In this document: piece after piece, positions 1-8,170 of the stretch
Layout: every line of letters begins with the position of its first letter
Numbering within the stretch: the first letter of the stretch is position 1
From: Pelomonas asaccharophilus_A
GTDB lineage: Bacteria > Pseudomonadota > Gammaproteobacteria > Burkholderiales > Burkholderiaceae_C
Length of the DNA: 64,000 nt
Assembly (NCBI RefSeq): GCF_031458115.1
Contig: NZ_JAVDXV010000006.1
Location: 310,001 to 374,000, forward strand
Direction of reading: 5' to 3'
Notes under the pieces: generated by a model
Database searches by the model: none
What the model was told of the DNA's origin: nothing
What the model saw: the letters and a program-made list of their open reading frames with translations, nothing else
Translations under genes and position numbers: made by a program

Positions 1-402
1 GTCCAGCGAGGCACCTGACTGCTTGTAGGCACGGTAGCGAACCCGGCCGGCCTGCACCTCATCGGGCGACTGCCCCACCACCTCCAGCACACGCTCGAAC
101 TCGAAGGCAGCCGCCGGCAGCGCTTCGCCCAGGTTCAACAGCAGCCCCCGGTGGGGCAGCTGCGCCGCGTCCTGCACCAGCAAGACCTCGCCCGGCAACG
201 GCGGCGCGACGCCGTCCCAGCGCCGATGCGGGATGAACTCGCTGGCGTCAAAGCCCCACAGCAAAGCGTCCAGCGCTGCCGCCTGTCCGGGCGGCACGCA
301 GATGCCCAGCGGCTTGCCGGACGCCAGCGCGCGGCGCACCAGCCGGCAGGCGAAACGCAGCGGCTCAGCCGCCTCGCTGTAGAAGCTGACCTGCTGAGGC
401 AC
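1..402 (-). CDS. holC: DNA polymerase III chi subunit, C-terminus beyond window edge
   Basis: Chi subunit of the polymerase III clamp-loader complex; it pairs with psi and contacts single-strand binding protein. The 134 visible codons read PQQVSFYSEAAEPLRFACRL after a GTG start and remain open at base 1, so only the extreme C-terminus is missing (the family is usually about 140-150 residues). The conserved early segment on removing residues, LRFACRLVRRAL, and the later PGEVLLVQDA-like strand support the call. The GTG lies 4 bases after the pepA stop, the usual pepA-holC operon arrangement. Identification is from recognition of the family, not from an alignment. Confidence 0.85.
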   Translation of the reverse strand, partial: MPQQVSFYSEAAEPLRFACRLVRRALASGKPLGICVPPGQAAALDALLWGFDASEFIPHRRWDGVAPPLPGEVLLVQDAAQLPHRGLLLNLGEALPAAAFEFERVLEVVGQSPDEVQAGRVRYRAYKQSGASLD

Positions 403-406
403 CGAG

Positions 407-1870
407 TTACTTCGCGTGGCTCAGCACGAAGTGCGTCAGCAGGCCCACGGGCCGGCCGGTCGCGCCCTTGGCGGCGCCGCCCTTCCAGGCGGTGCCGGCG
501 ATGTCCAGGTGTCCCCAGCGGTACTTCGTGGCGAAACGCTGCAGGAACTTGGCCGCCGTGATGGAGCCGCCCGCGCGGCCGGCGATGTTGGGCACGTCGG
601 CGAAGTTGCTCTTCAGGCCCTCGGCGTACTCGTCGTCCAGCGGCATGCGCCAGCACGGGTCCAGCGCGGCGTCGCCCGCAGCCGTCAACGCCGCGGCCAG
701 CTCGTCGTCGCTGGCATACATGCCGCTGCGCACGCCGCCGAGCGCGATGACGCAGGCGCCGGTCAGCGTGGCCACGTCCACCACCACGGCCGGCTTGAAG
801 CGTTCGGCGTAGGTCAGCGCGTCGCACAGGATCAGGCGGCCTTCCGCGTCGGTGTTCAGGATCTCGATGGTCTGGCCCGACATGGAGGTGACCACGTCGC
901 CCGGCTTGACCGCACGGCCGCTGGGCATGTTTTCGCAGGCGGCGACGATCATGACGAGGTTCAGCTTGGGCTTGAGCTCGGCCACCGCGCGCAGCGCGCC
1001 GATGACGCTGGCCGCGCCGCCCATGTCGAACTTCATCTCGTCCATCTCGGCGCCCGGCTTCAGCGAGATGCCGCCGGTGTCGAACGTGATGCCCTTGCCG
1101 ACCAGCACCACCGGCGCCACCGTCTTGGCCGCACCGTCGTAACGGGCCACGATGAAGCGCAGCGGCTCGTCGGAACCCTGGGCCACCGACAGGAAGCTAC
1201 CCATGCCCAGCTTCTCGACGGCCTTCTTGTCCATGACCTCGACCTTCAGGCCATGGGTCTTGCCGATCTGCTGCACGACCTGGCCCAGATAGGTGGGCGT
1301 CGCGTAGTTGGCCGGGCGGTTGGCGCATTCGCGCGCCAGCTCGATGCCAGCTGCGATGGCCTCGCCTCGCACCAGACCCGCCTTGGCGGCCTTCAGGTCG
1401 GCCTTGGTCGTCAGCAGCGCCAGCTTGGCCAGCTTGGAAGCGGCCGGCGCACTGGGTTTGGTGTGGCGGTACACGTAGACCGCATCGGTCGCGGCCACGG
1501 CCGTCTGCTCGGCCAGCGCCTCGGCCAGGCCGGCATCGAAGCCCACGAACGCCACCGCAGCGCTCGCCACGCCGCGCGACTTGATCTGCGCCAGTCCGGC
1601 GCCCAGTGCCGCACGTGCGGCGGCCAGCGTCGTCTTGCCGCTGGCGACCAGCACCAGTCGCGCCGCCTTGATGTCTTCGGCCTGCGTCAGCGTGACGGCC
1701 TGGCCGGCCTTGATCGCGAAGTCACCCAGCTTGATCGCGGCCTGCGCATGTTTGGCGACGGCAGCATCCAGCCCCTGAGGCAGCGAGTCGCCGCCAAGCA
1801 CCACGATGAGAGCGTCGGCACCCACGGTAGCGAGTGCGTTCACCTCGGTGGCTTGAACCTTGAAGTCCAT
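407..1870 (-). CDS. pepA: Leucyl aminopeptidase (M17 family)
   Basis: Cytosolic two-metal aminopeptidase that releases N-terminal residues from peptides; in some gammaproteobacteria PepA also binds DNA. The protein has 487 residues, normal for the family. The C-terminal catalytic half carries the metal/catalytic lysine region GKGITFDTGGISLKPG and the M17 signature NTDAEGRLILCDALTYAE, with DMGGAASVIG between them. The N-terminal half (about residues 1-160) is the less conserved macro-like domain. The gene is transcribed divergently from lptF with about 30 bases between starts, and is followed by holC. Confidence 0.97.
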   Translation of the reverse strand: MDFKVQATEVNALATVGADALIVVLGGDSLPQGLDAAVAKHAQAAIKLGDFAIKAGQAVTLTQAEDIKAARLVLVASGKTTLAAARAALGAGLAQIKSRGVASAAVAFVGFDAGLAEALAEQTAVAATDAVYVYRHTKPSAPAASKLAKLALLTTKADLKAAKAGLVRGEAIAAGIELARECANRPANYATPTYLGQVVQQIGKTHGLKVEVMDKKAVEKLGMGSFLSVAQGSDEPLRFIVARYDGAAKTVAPVVLVGKGITFDTGGISLKPGAEMDEMKFDMGGAASVIGALRAVAELKPKLNLVMIVAACENMPSGRAVKPGDVVTSMSGQTIEILNTDAEGRLILCDALTYAERFKPAVVVDVATLTGACVIALGGVRSGMYASDDELAAALTAAGDAALDPCWRMPLDDEYAEGLKSNFADVPNIAGRAGGSITAAKFLQRFATKYRWGHLDIAGTAWKGGAAKGATGRPVGLLTHFVLSHAK

Positions 1871-1900
1871 AATGACTGAAAGTAGATAGAAGTGCGTTTG

Positions 1901-2998
1901 ATGTTATTCGATTCATCCACGCGATCCGAGTTGGCCAAGAGCTTCGGCGTCACGCTGGTGGTCATCCTGACCATCGTGCTCACCTCCACGTTGATCCGCA
2001 CGCTGGGGCAGGCCGCCGGCGGCAATGTCTCGCCGCAGGACGTGGTGCTGCTGATGGGCTACGCAACCATCGCCTACCTCGCACCCATGCTGACGCTGTC
2101 GCTGTTCGTGGCCGTCGTCATTACGCTGGGCCGCCTGTACCGCGAGTCGGAGATGACGATCTGGTTCGCCAGCGGCATCCCGCTGTCGCGCTTCGTGCGC
2201 CCGGTGCTGCGCACGGCCTGGCCGGTGCTGCTGGCCATCGTCGTGCTGCAACTGGTGGTCTGGCCCTGGAGCAACCAGAACAGCGCCGAGCTGAAGGACC
2301 GCTACCAGAAGCGCAGCGACCTGTCGCGCGTCACGCCGGGCCAGTTCCAGAGCTCGCGCGACGGCAGCCGCGTGTTCTTCATCGAGCGCGACGGCGACGA
2401 CCCCGCCACGGGCCGCAACGTCTTCATCCTGGGCAGCGAGCATGAGCGCGAGTCGGTGACGACCGCGTCGCGCGGCCGGCTGCAGATGGAAGGCGATGAC
2501 CGCTTCCTGGTGCTGGACCACGGCCAACGCAACGAGACCGACAGCAGCAGCGGCGAGAAGAGCCTGGCGCGCTTCGAGCAGTACAAGGTGATGACCGACA
2601 CGCAGGTGTTGTCCAGCGCCAACCAGTTGCCGCCCAAGGCGCTGCCCACGCTGGACCTGCTGCGCACGCCCACGCCCAAGAACCACGGGGAGCTGGCCTG
2701 GCGCTTCGGCATGATCCTGGGCGGCATCAACATGGCCATCCTGGGCATCGGCCTGTCGGCCTCCAACCCGCGCCGCGCGAACAACTGGAACCTGCTGTTC
2801 GCGCTGCTGGCCTTCATCGTCTATTTCAACCTGATCAACCTGTCGCAGTCCTGGGTCGGCAATGGCCGCGTCGCCCTGCCCCGGGCGCTGGTCACGCTGC
2901 ATGGCAGCGCGCTGCTGCTGTCGCTGGCCGTCATCTGGCTGCGCGACAACGGCAACCGCTTCTGCCTGCGTCGCCGGGCGTCGGGAGCCGCTGCATGA
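1901..2998 (+). CDS. lptF: LPS export ABC transporter permease LptF
   Basis: Inner-membrane permease of the LptB2FG transporter that extracts lipopolysaccharide and passes it to the Lpt bridge. The 365-residue protein has the YjgP/YjgQ layout: two N-terminal membrane helices (around residues 15-35 and 50-75), another near 100, a large periplasmic beta-jellyroll domain (about 125-260) and three C-terminal helices. ATG at 1901 (MLFDSSTRSELAKSFG) is preferred because family members begin at this position. An in-frame GTG at 1892 would add three residues. It overlaps lptG by 4 bases (ATGA). Confidence 0.95.
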   Translation: MLFDSSTRSELAKSFGVTLVVILTIVLTSTLIRTLGQAAGGNVSPQDVVLLMGYATIAYLAPMLTLSLFVAVVITLGRLYRESEMTIWFASGIPLSRFVRPVLRTAWPVLLAIVVLQLVVWPWSNQNSAELKDRYQKRSDLSRVTPGQFQSSRDGSRVFFIERDGDDPATGRNVFILGSEHERESVTTASRGRLQMEGDDRFLVLDHGQRNETDSSSGEKSLARFEQYKVMTDTQVLSSANQLPPKALPTLDLLRTPTPKNHGELAWRFGMILGGINMAILGIGLSASNPRRANNWNLLFALLAFIVYFNLINLSQSWVGNGRVALPRALVTLHGSALLLSLAVIWLRDNGNRFCLRRRASGAAA

Positions 2999-4116
2999 GG
3001 ACGGTCCGCAGCCTGCTCTACAAGGACATCGTCGGCTCCGTGCTGCTGGTGGCCGCGGCCTTCCTGGCACTGTTCTTCTTCTTCGACTTCGTCGATGAAC
3101 TGGAGCGCATGAACCGCATCGGCGCCGGCTCGGGCAAGGCGGCGCTGCTGGCGCTGATGGAGCTGCCGGGCCACTTCTACGAGCTGTTCCCCATCGCCGT
3201 GCTGATCGGCTCCATCCTGGCGCTGGCCCGGCTGGCGCAGAGCAGCGAGTTCACCATCCTGCGCACCGGGGGCCTGGGGCCGGCGCGCGCCCTCGGCCTG
3301 CTGGCCGGGCTGGCCACCGTGTTCGCGGTGCTGACCTTCGTCATCGGCGACTACGTGGCCCCGCGCTTCGAGAAGGAGCGCGACTCGCTGAGCGCGAGCT
3401 TCGGCCGCGACCCTGGAGCGGGCAAGCGCGGCGCGTGGCTGAAGGACCATCTCAAGGTCGACGGCGAAGACCGCAGCTACTCGGTCAAGGTCGGCCGCGT
3501 CGGCACCGGTGGCGAGCTGGAAGACGTGCACATCTACGAGTTCGATGCGCAGGGCCGGCTGATGTCGCGCACACAGGCCGACAGGGCGGATGTCGACGGC
3601 CAGGGCGTGTGGCATCTGCAGCAGCTCAAGCGCACCGTCTGGAGCCCCGGCGCCGCCAGCGGCGGCGTGGGCGACGTGGTCATCAGCGAGCAGCAGATCG
3701 ACAAGCTGGACTGGCAAAGCTCGCTGCATGCCGGCGTCATTGCGGCAGCGGTGCTGCCGGCCATGTCCATGTCGACGCTAGAGCTGTACCGCTACACCGA
3801 GCACCTGTCCGCGCAGGAACAATCGGCACAGGCGCACAACATCCAGTTCTGGCGCAAGGCCTTCTACCCGTTCGCCTGCTTCGTCATGGTGGCGCTGGCC
3901 CTGCCCTTCGCCTACCTGCACGGCCGCTCCGGCGGCATCAGCATCAAGGTGTTCGGCGGCATCATGCTGGGCATCAGCTTCGTGCTGCTGAACAACGTCG
4001 CCGGCCACCTCGGCCTGCTGAAGAACTGGACGCCCTGGGCCGTGGCAGCCACGCCCAGCCTGATCTACATGGGCTTGTCGATGGCTGCCTTCACCTGGCT
4101 GGTCAGGTATCGCTGA
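2995..4116 (+). CDS. lptG: LPS export ABC transporter permease LptG
   Basis: Second permease of LptB2FG, partner of LptF. The 373-residue protein has the same fold: N-terminal helices (VLLVAAAFLALFFFFDFVDE and following), a periplasmic domain rich in strands, then C-terminal helices ending WTPWAVAATPSLIYMGLSMA. The IMLGISFVLLNNVAGHLGLL segment is characteristic of LptG. The start overlaps the lptF stop by 4 bases and its own stop overlaps the next start by 1 base (TGATG), so the run is probably translationally coupled. Confidence 0.96.
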   Translation: MRTVRSLLYKDIVGSVLLVAAAFLALFFFFDFVDELERMNRIGAGSGKAALLALMELPGHFYELFPIAVLIGSILALARLAQSSEFTILRTGGLGPARALGLLAGLATVFAVLTFVIGDYVAPRFEKERDSLSASFGRDPGAGKRGAWLKDHLKVDGEDRSYSVKVGRVGTGGELEDVHIYEFDAQGRLMSRTQADRADVDGQGVWHLQQLKRTVWSPGAASGGVGDVVISEQQIDKLDWQSSLHAGVIAAAVLPAMSMSTLELYRYTEHLSAQEQSAQAHNIQFWRKAFYPFACFVMVALALPFAYLHGRSGGISIKVFGGIMLGISFVLLNNVAGHLGLLKNWTPWAVAATPSLIYMGLSMAAFTWLVRYR

Positions 4117-4484
4117 TGGACGGCCTGCTGCTCTTCGCCCACGGTGCGCGCGACCCCGCCTGGGCGCGGCCGTTCGAGATCGTCACCGAGCGCCTGCGCG
4201 CCGCGCGGCCCGGCACGCCGCTCGTCATGGCCTATCTCGAGTTCATGGCGCCCGACATCGAGGCCGCCGCCCGCCAGCTGGCCGACGCCGGCTGCACCCG
4301 GGTGCACGTGCTGCCGCTGTTCCTGGGCACCGGCGGCCATGTGCGGCGCGACGTGCCGCTGCTGCTGGATCGCCTACGTCAGCAGCATGGCGACACCATC
4401 GAATGGCTGCTGCACGCACCGCTGGGCGAGCAAGACGCCGTGCTCCAAGCGATCAGCCAGGCCTGCTTGGCCGTTCTTGAATGA
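4116..4484 (+). CDS. Short CbiX/SirB-type sirohydrochlorin chelatase
   Basis: Small single-domain CbiX-type protein of 122 residues. Family members insert a metal (iron for siroheme, cobalt for cobamides) into sirohydrochlorin. The two metal-site histidines expected for the family are present: H9 in LLLFAHGARDP and H75 in GTGGHVRRDVP. Iron is the likely metal because the next gene is a CysB-type regulator and siroheme is the cofactor of sulfite reductase; this is inference from context. The start overlaps the lptG stop by one base and the stop overlaps the cysB start by 4 bases. Confidence 0.88.
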   Translation: MDGLLLFAHGARDPAWARPFEIVTERLRAARPGTPLVMAYLEFMAPDIEAAARQLADAGCTRVHVLPLFLGTGGHVRRDVPLLLDRLRQQHGDTIEWLLHAPLGEQDAVLQAISQACLAVLE

Positions 4485-5425
4485 ACCTCCATCAATTCCG
4501 CTTCGTCCAGGAAGCCGCCCGCCGCAACCTCAACCTGACCGAGACGGCCAAGGCGCTGTTCACGTCGCAGCCGGGCGTGTCCAAGGCCATCCTGGAGCTG
4601 GAGGAGGAGCTGGGCATCGACATCTTCTCGCGCCACGGCAAGCGGCTGCGCAGCATCACCGAGCCCGGCCAGCAGGTGCTGGCCTGCATCGAGATCATCA
4701 TGCGCGAGGTGGGCAACCTGAAGCGCATCGGCGAGGAGTACTCGCGCCAGGACAGCGGCACCTTCTCCATCGCCACCACCCACACGCAGGCGCGCTACGT
4801 GCTGCCCACGCCGGTGGCCCTGCTGCGCAAGCAGCTGCCCAACCTGCGCATCAGCCTGCACCAGGGCAGCCCCGACCAGGTCGCCCGCATGCTCATCGAC
4901 GAAACCGCCGATCTGGGCCTGGCCACCGAGTCGCTGGCACAGTACCCCGAGCTGGTCACCCTGCCCTGCTACGAATGGCAGCACGTGATGGTGGTGCCGC
5001 GCGACCACCCGCTGGCGGCCAGCGAGCGCATCCACCTGGAGCAGCTCGCCACCGAGCCGCTGGTGTCCTACCACCCCAGCTTCACGGGCCGCACGCGCAT
5101 CGACAAGGCCTTCGCGTCGCGCCACCTGACGCCCAACATCGTGCTGGAGGCCATCGACTCCGACGTCATCAAAACCTACGTACGCCTGGGCATGGGCGTG
5201 GGCATCGTGGCCGAGATGGCCATGCGCGAGGAGCCGCCGGGCAGCGATTTGGTCGCCCGCCCGCTGGGCAACCTGCTGGGCAGCAACGTCACACGCGTGG
5301 CCTTCAAGCGGGGCGCCTACCTGCGCAACTACGTATACAGCTTCGCCGAACTGCTGTCCGAGCGCCTGCCGCGCAAGCTCATCGAGAAGGCCATGAACGG
5401 CGAGGCCGACGACTTCGGCTTGTAG
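4481..5425 (+). CDS. cysB: CysB-type LysR-family regulator of sulfur assimilation
   Basis: LysR-type transcription factor of 314 residues controlling sulfate/cysteine assimilation genes. The N-terminal winged helix contains LNLTETAKALFTSQPGVSKA. The effector domain begins near residue 90 with TTHTQARYVLP. T100, T102 and Q103 occupy the same numbered positions as the sulfate/O-acetylserine ligands of enterobacterial CysB, which argues for CysB or the close paralogue Cbl rather than a generic LysR protein. It is last in the lptF-lptG-chelatase-cysB run and is followed directly by a hairpin repeat. Confidence 0.9.
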   Translation: MNLHQFRFVQEAARRNLNLTETAKALFTSQPGVSKAILELEEELGIDIFSRHGKRLRSITEPGQQVLACIEIIMREVGNLKRIGEEYSRQDSGTFSIATTHTQARYVLPTPVALLRKQLPNLRISLHQGSPDQVARMLIDETADLGLATESLAQYPELVTLPCYEWQHVMVVPRDHPLAASERIHLEQLATEPLVSYHPSFTGRTRIDKAFASRHLTPNIVLEAIDSDVIKTYVRLGMGVGIVAEMAMREEPPGSDLVARPLGNLLGSNVTRVAFKRGAYLRNYVYSFAELLSERLPRKLIEKAMNGEADDFGL

Positions 5426-5427
5426 CC

Positions 5428-5570
5428 CGCGGGCCGAGCGCCGGGCCGCCCCAAGCTGGCCCGTCTGGCGATGTGCGTGCGGCTCAACGCCGCATGCATC
5501 GCCGTCCCGTCGGGGACCGGCCAGACGTGCCCGCGTTCAGCGCGGCCTCGTCTGGACGAGGGGCTTCAGG
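5428..5570. repeat. Multi-hairpin intergenic repeat, copy A
   Basis: This stretch is closely similar to 9250-9376 and in the same orientation. The first 95 or so bases differ at only a few positions, and the last 18 bases (ending GAGGGGCTTCAGG) are identical. It can fold into hairpins, including TGCGTGCGGC-tcaac-GCCGCATGCA (one G-T pair) and GTCCC-gtcg-GGGAC. Copy A carries about 20 extra bases near its right end. It lies between the 3' ends of convergent cysB and the FimV-like gene, whose stop codon is within its last bases. No T-run follows the hairpins, so a classical intrinsic terminator is not evident. Confidence 0.85.
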
Positions 5571-7293
5571 TTGCGTCAAACTGCGAGTCCAACGGCAGCA
5601 TGAAGTCCACACCCTCGCTGCGCTGGCCGGCCTCGAACAGATCGCGCGCCACGCTGTAGAGCAGCAGCAGGTCACCATAAGCCGGCAGCTCGAACTGCTG
5701 CACGCCGGGGCCGCCGCCACGCGCGAGCAGGTCCTGCAGCATCTGCATGGCCGCCGGCGGCTCGCTCCACACCACCTGCAGGTGGGCGACGACGCTGGCA
5801 CAGCTGTCCAGGCCGCGGCCGCGTGCCAGGCTCTGCGCCCATTGCGGCGCGATCGCGCCGGTCTGCTGTTCGAACTGGCGAGCCAGTTGCGTGAAGGCCT
5901 CGGGCTCGCCACGCTGCTGGCACATCTCCATCAACATCAGCAGCGGCATGGCGCTGGCCAGGCCGCTGCTCAGGCGCACAGACAGCAGGTCGGCAGCAGC
6001 ATCGTGCTGACCCAGCAACTGCAGGAAATCCGCCTGCTGGCGCAGGTCCAGCAGTTCGTCGGCGATGGTCAGCTCTTGGGACAACGCGGGCGCCAGGGCC
6101 TGCACCGGCATGGGCTGCGTGGCCAGCATGGAGTCGGTGGCGACGGCGTGCACCGGCGGCGCGACAGGCGGCGGTTCGGGCCGCGTCAGGATGGGTGGCG
6201 GCGCCCAGGACATCGGCCGCGGCTGTGGCCGCGTCACCGTGTGCTGTCCTTCGTCGGGCAGCGAGGCCGCATCGGCCAGCACCTGCGGCGCCATGCCCGG
6301 CGGCGGCACGGCCTTCGCAGCCGCGCGGCCCGCTCCGCCGCCCTCGGCTGCCTGCATCGCGCGCCAATAGGCCAGCTCACGGCTGCGGCGCTCGTCGCGC
6401 CAACGGCTCAACTGGTAGGCGCCCACGCCGGCCAGCAGGCCCAGACCCAGCGTCAACGCCCAGGTCAGCGGATCGCGCTGATACGACGCACGCACGGGCA
6501 CAGGCGCTGCGGGTGCCGGCGCGGAAGCCACGACAACCGGCGGCGCCGAAGCCGCAGCGGCCGCGGCTTCGGCCTGGAAGCGCGCCTCCAGGTCCGCGCG
6601 CAACTGGGCCACGGTCTGCTCCAGCTGCGTGATCTGCGCCTCCAGCTCCGGCGTCATCTCCATGGCCGGCGCGCTGGCCGCGGCTTGCACGGTCGGTGCC
6701 TGCACCAGCACCTCGGGCCGCTCCAGCACCAGCCGCGGACCGCTGGGTCGCGGCTTGGGGCGGGCGCGGGGCTTGGCCGCGGGCCGTGGCGGCGGTGCAT
6801 CGGCCTGCGCCACGGTCACTGGCGGCGCCGGTGCAACGACGGCCGGCGCGGCCACCAGGACGGGTGCGGGCACCGGAGCGGGCACCTGGGCCGCTCCGGC
6901 CGGGGGATCGACGAAGGCATTGAACTCGCGCGTCAGCCGCAGCGGGCAACCCAGCGCCAGCGTGATGCGCAAGGCCGGTTCCTCGATGCGCACCAAGCTC
7001 TGCAGATGTATGCGCTGCTGCCCGAGCTCGCCCTCGATGCGGATCTGCAACAGCCCGGCCGGCACCCGTGCATCGCCGGCGGACACCTCGGCGCGGGTAC
7101 AGGCTTCGGTGAGTTGCTCGCCGTCGGCGAGGCTCAGCGGGACGCTGACATCCAGCGGGCGGCCCAGCGCGGAGTGGACCTGCGGCCGACCCAGGCCCAG
7201 CGCCTCGGCGCCCTGCGGCACCAGCCCCAGCAGCAAGGCCAGGGCGGGCGTCATGGCAGTCAGCAATGTCGGGCGCGGGGCCTTGAGGGGCAT
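5566..7293 (-). CDS. FimV-like peptidoglycan/motility hub protein, short form
   Basis: The 575-residue membrane protein resembles FimV, a hub for type IV pilus, polarity or secretion functions. Visible order: signal/anchor segment (12-30); FimV N-terminal domain (33-130, starting LGLGRPQVHSALGRPLDVSV); Pro/Ala-rich linker (131-210); predicted coiled coil (212-245); transmembrane helix (about 275-294); basic stretch; second Pro-rich linker; and a C-terminal tetratricopeptide-like FimV domain (ADELLDLRQQADFLQLLGQH and on). No LysM domain is evident after the first domain, and the protein is much shorter than Pseudomonas FimV. ATG 7293 is chosen because it opens the hydrophobic leader. It diverges from a Crp/Fnr gene. 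Confidence 0.82.
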   Translation of the reverse strand: MPLKAPRPTLLTAMTPALALLLGLVPQGAEALGLGRPQVHSALGRPLDVSVPLSLADGEQLTEACTRAEVSAGDARVPAGLLQIRIEGELGQQRIHLQSLVRIEEPALRITLALGCPLRLTREFNAFVDPPAGAAQVPAPVPAPVLVAAPAVVAPAPPVTVAQADAPPPRPAAKPRARPKPRPSGPRLVLERPEVLVQAPTVQAAASAPAMEMTPELEAQITQLEQTVAQLRADLEARFQAEAAAAAASAPPVVVASAPAPAAPVPVRASYQRDPLTWALTLGLGLLAGVGAYQLSRWRDERRSRELAYWRAMQAAEGGGAGRAAAKAVPPPGMAPQVLADAASLPDEGQHTVTRPQPRPMSWAPPPILTRPEPPPVAPPVHAVATDSMLATQPMPVQALAPALSQELTIADELLDLRQQADFLQLLGQHDAAADLLSVRLSSGLASAMPLLMLMEMCQQRGEPEAFTQLARQFEQQTGAIAPQWAQSLARGRGLDSCASVVAHLQVVWSEPPAAMQMLQDLLARGGGPGVQQFELPAYGDLLLLYSVARDLFEAGQRSEGVDFMLPLDSQFDAT

Positions 7294-7392
7294 TGGCTGC
7301 TGGCGGCTTGGGATGCGGTTGAACGATGAGACGAAAACTGCTTGGTTCACTCTAGCATGGGCATTTCGCCGGCAGCCCCTGCGGCCGGCACA

Positions 7393-8109
7393 ATGTTCCA
7401 CAGCATGAACGCACTCAGCCTCACCCCCGAAGAACGCCAGCAAATCGACCAGGGCCCCTGGTTCTCCAAGCTCTCCGAGCCCCTGCGCAACGACATCCTG
7501 CAACGCGCCTTCGTACGCCGCCTGGCCGACGAGACCATGCTGTCGCACCGTGGCGAGCCGGCGGAGGAATGGTCGGCCGTCGCCAAGGGCGCCGTGCGCG
7601 TCAGCTCCGTGTCGCTGGCCGGCAAGCAGATCTCGCTGACCTACGTGGAGCCCGGCACCTGGTTCGGCGACATCGCGCTGTTCGACGGCCTGCCGCGCAC
7701 GCACGACGCCTACGCCCACGGCGAGACCACGCTGCTGTGCGTGCGCAAGGCCGACTTCCGCGCGCTGCTGGCCGCGCACAGCGAGCTGTACGACGCGCTG
7801 CTGCGCCTGAACTGCCGCCGGCTGCGGCTGATGTTCGACATGATCGAGGATCTCAACACCCGCCCGCTGGCCGCCCGGCTGGCCAAGCAGGTGCTGCTGC
7901 TGGCGCGCTCCTACGGCGTGCAGGAGGGCGACGAGATCCGCATCGGCCTGCAACTGGCCCAGGAAGACCTGGCGCAGCTGCTGGGCGCGTCGCGCCAGCG
8001 CGTGAACCAGGAGCTGAAGGCCTTCGAGCGTGAGGGCGCCGTGCGCGTGGAGCCCACGCGCCTGGTCGTGCTGAGCCGCGACAAACTCTTGGCCGCCGCG
8101 TCGCGCTGA
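7393..8109 (+). CDS. Crp/Fnr-family transcriptional regulator
   Basis: Cyclic-nucleotide-binding-fold regulator of about 238 residues. The N-terminal beta-barrel includes VEPGTWFGDIALFDGLPRTH, at the position of the CRP phosphate-binding cassette. The C-terminal helix-turn-helix reads LAQEDLAQLLGASRQRVNQE. The N-terminus has no cysteine cluster, so it is not FNR-type. Whether it binds cAMP, c-di-GMP or nothing cannot be told from sequence alone. The start is uncertain: ATG 7357, 7393 and 7405 are in frame and none has a convincing ribosome-binding site; 7393 is a compromise. It is divergent from the FimV-like gene with about 100 bases between. Confidence 0.9.
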   Translation: MFHSMNALSLTPEERQQIDQGPWFSKLSEPLRNDILQRAFVRRLADETMLSHRGEPAEEWSAVAKGAVRVSSVSLAGKQISLTYVEPGTWFGDIALFDGLPRTHDAYAHGETTLLCVRKADFRALLAAHSELYDALLRLNCRRLRLMFDMIEDLNTRPLAARLAKQVLLLARSYGVQEGDEIRIGLQLAQEDLAQLLGASRQRVNQELKAFEREGAVRVEPTRLVVLSRDKLLAAASR

Positions 8110-8170
8110 GGACACCCGGGTCGGCGCGCTGCTCGCAGAATGGAAAGTTCATCCTCGCAGAACGATTTCC

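Noticed and set aside
416..1879. Open frame antisense to pepA of the same length
   Set aside because: Mirror of the pepA reading frame caused by GC-rich codons; no ribosome-binding site and no recognisable protein.
4144..7329. Very long plus-strand open frame (over 1000 codons) crossing several genes
   Set aside because: It is antisense or out of frame to well-supported genes and its translation is Ala/Arg/Pro/Gln-rich, as expected from non-coding frames in GC-rich DNA.
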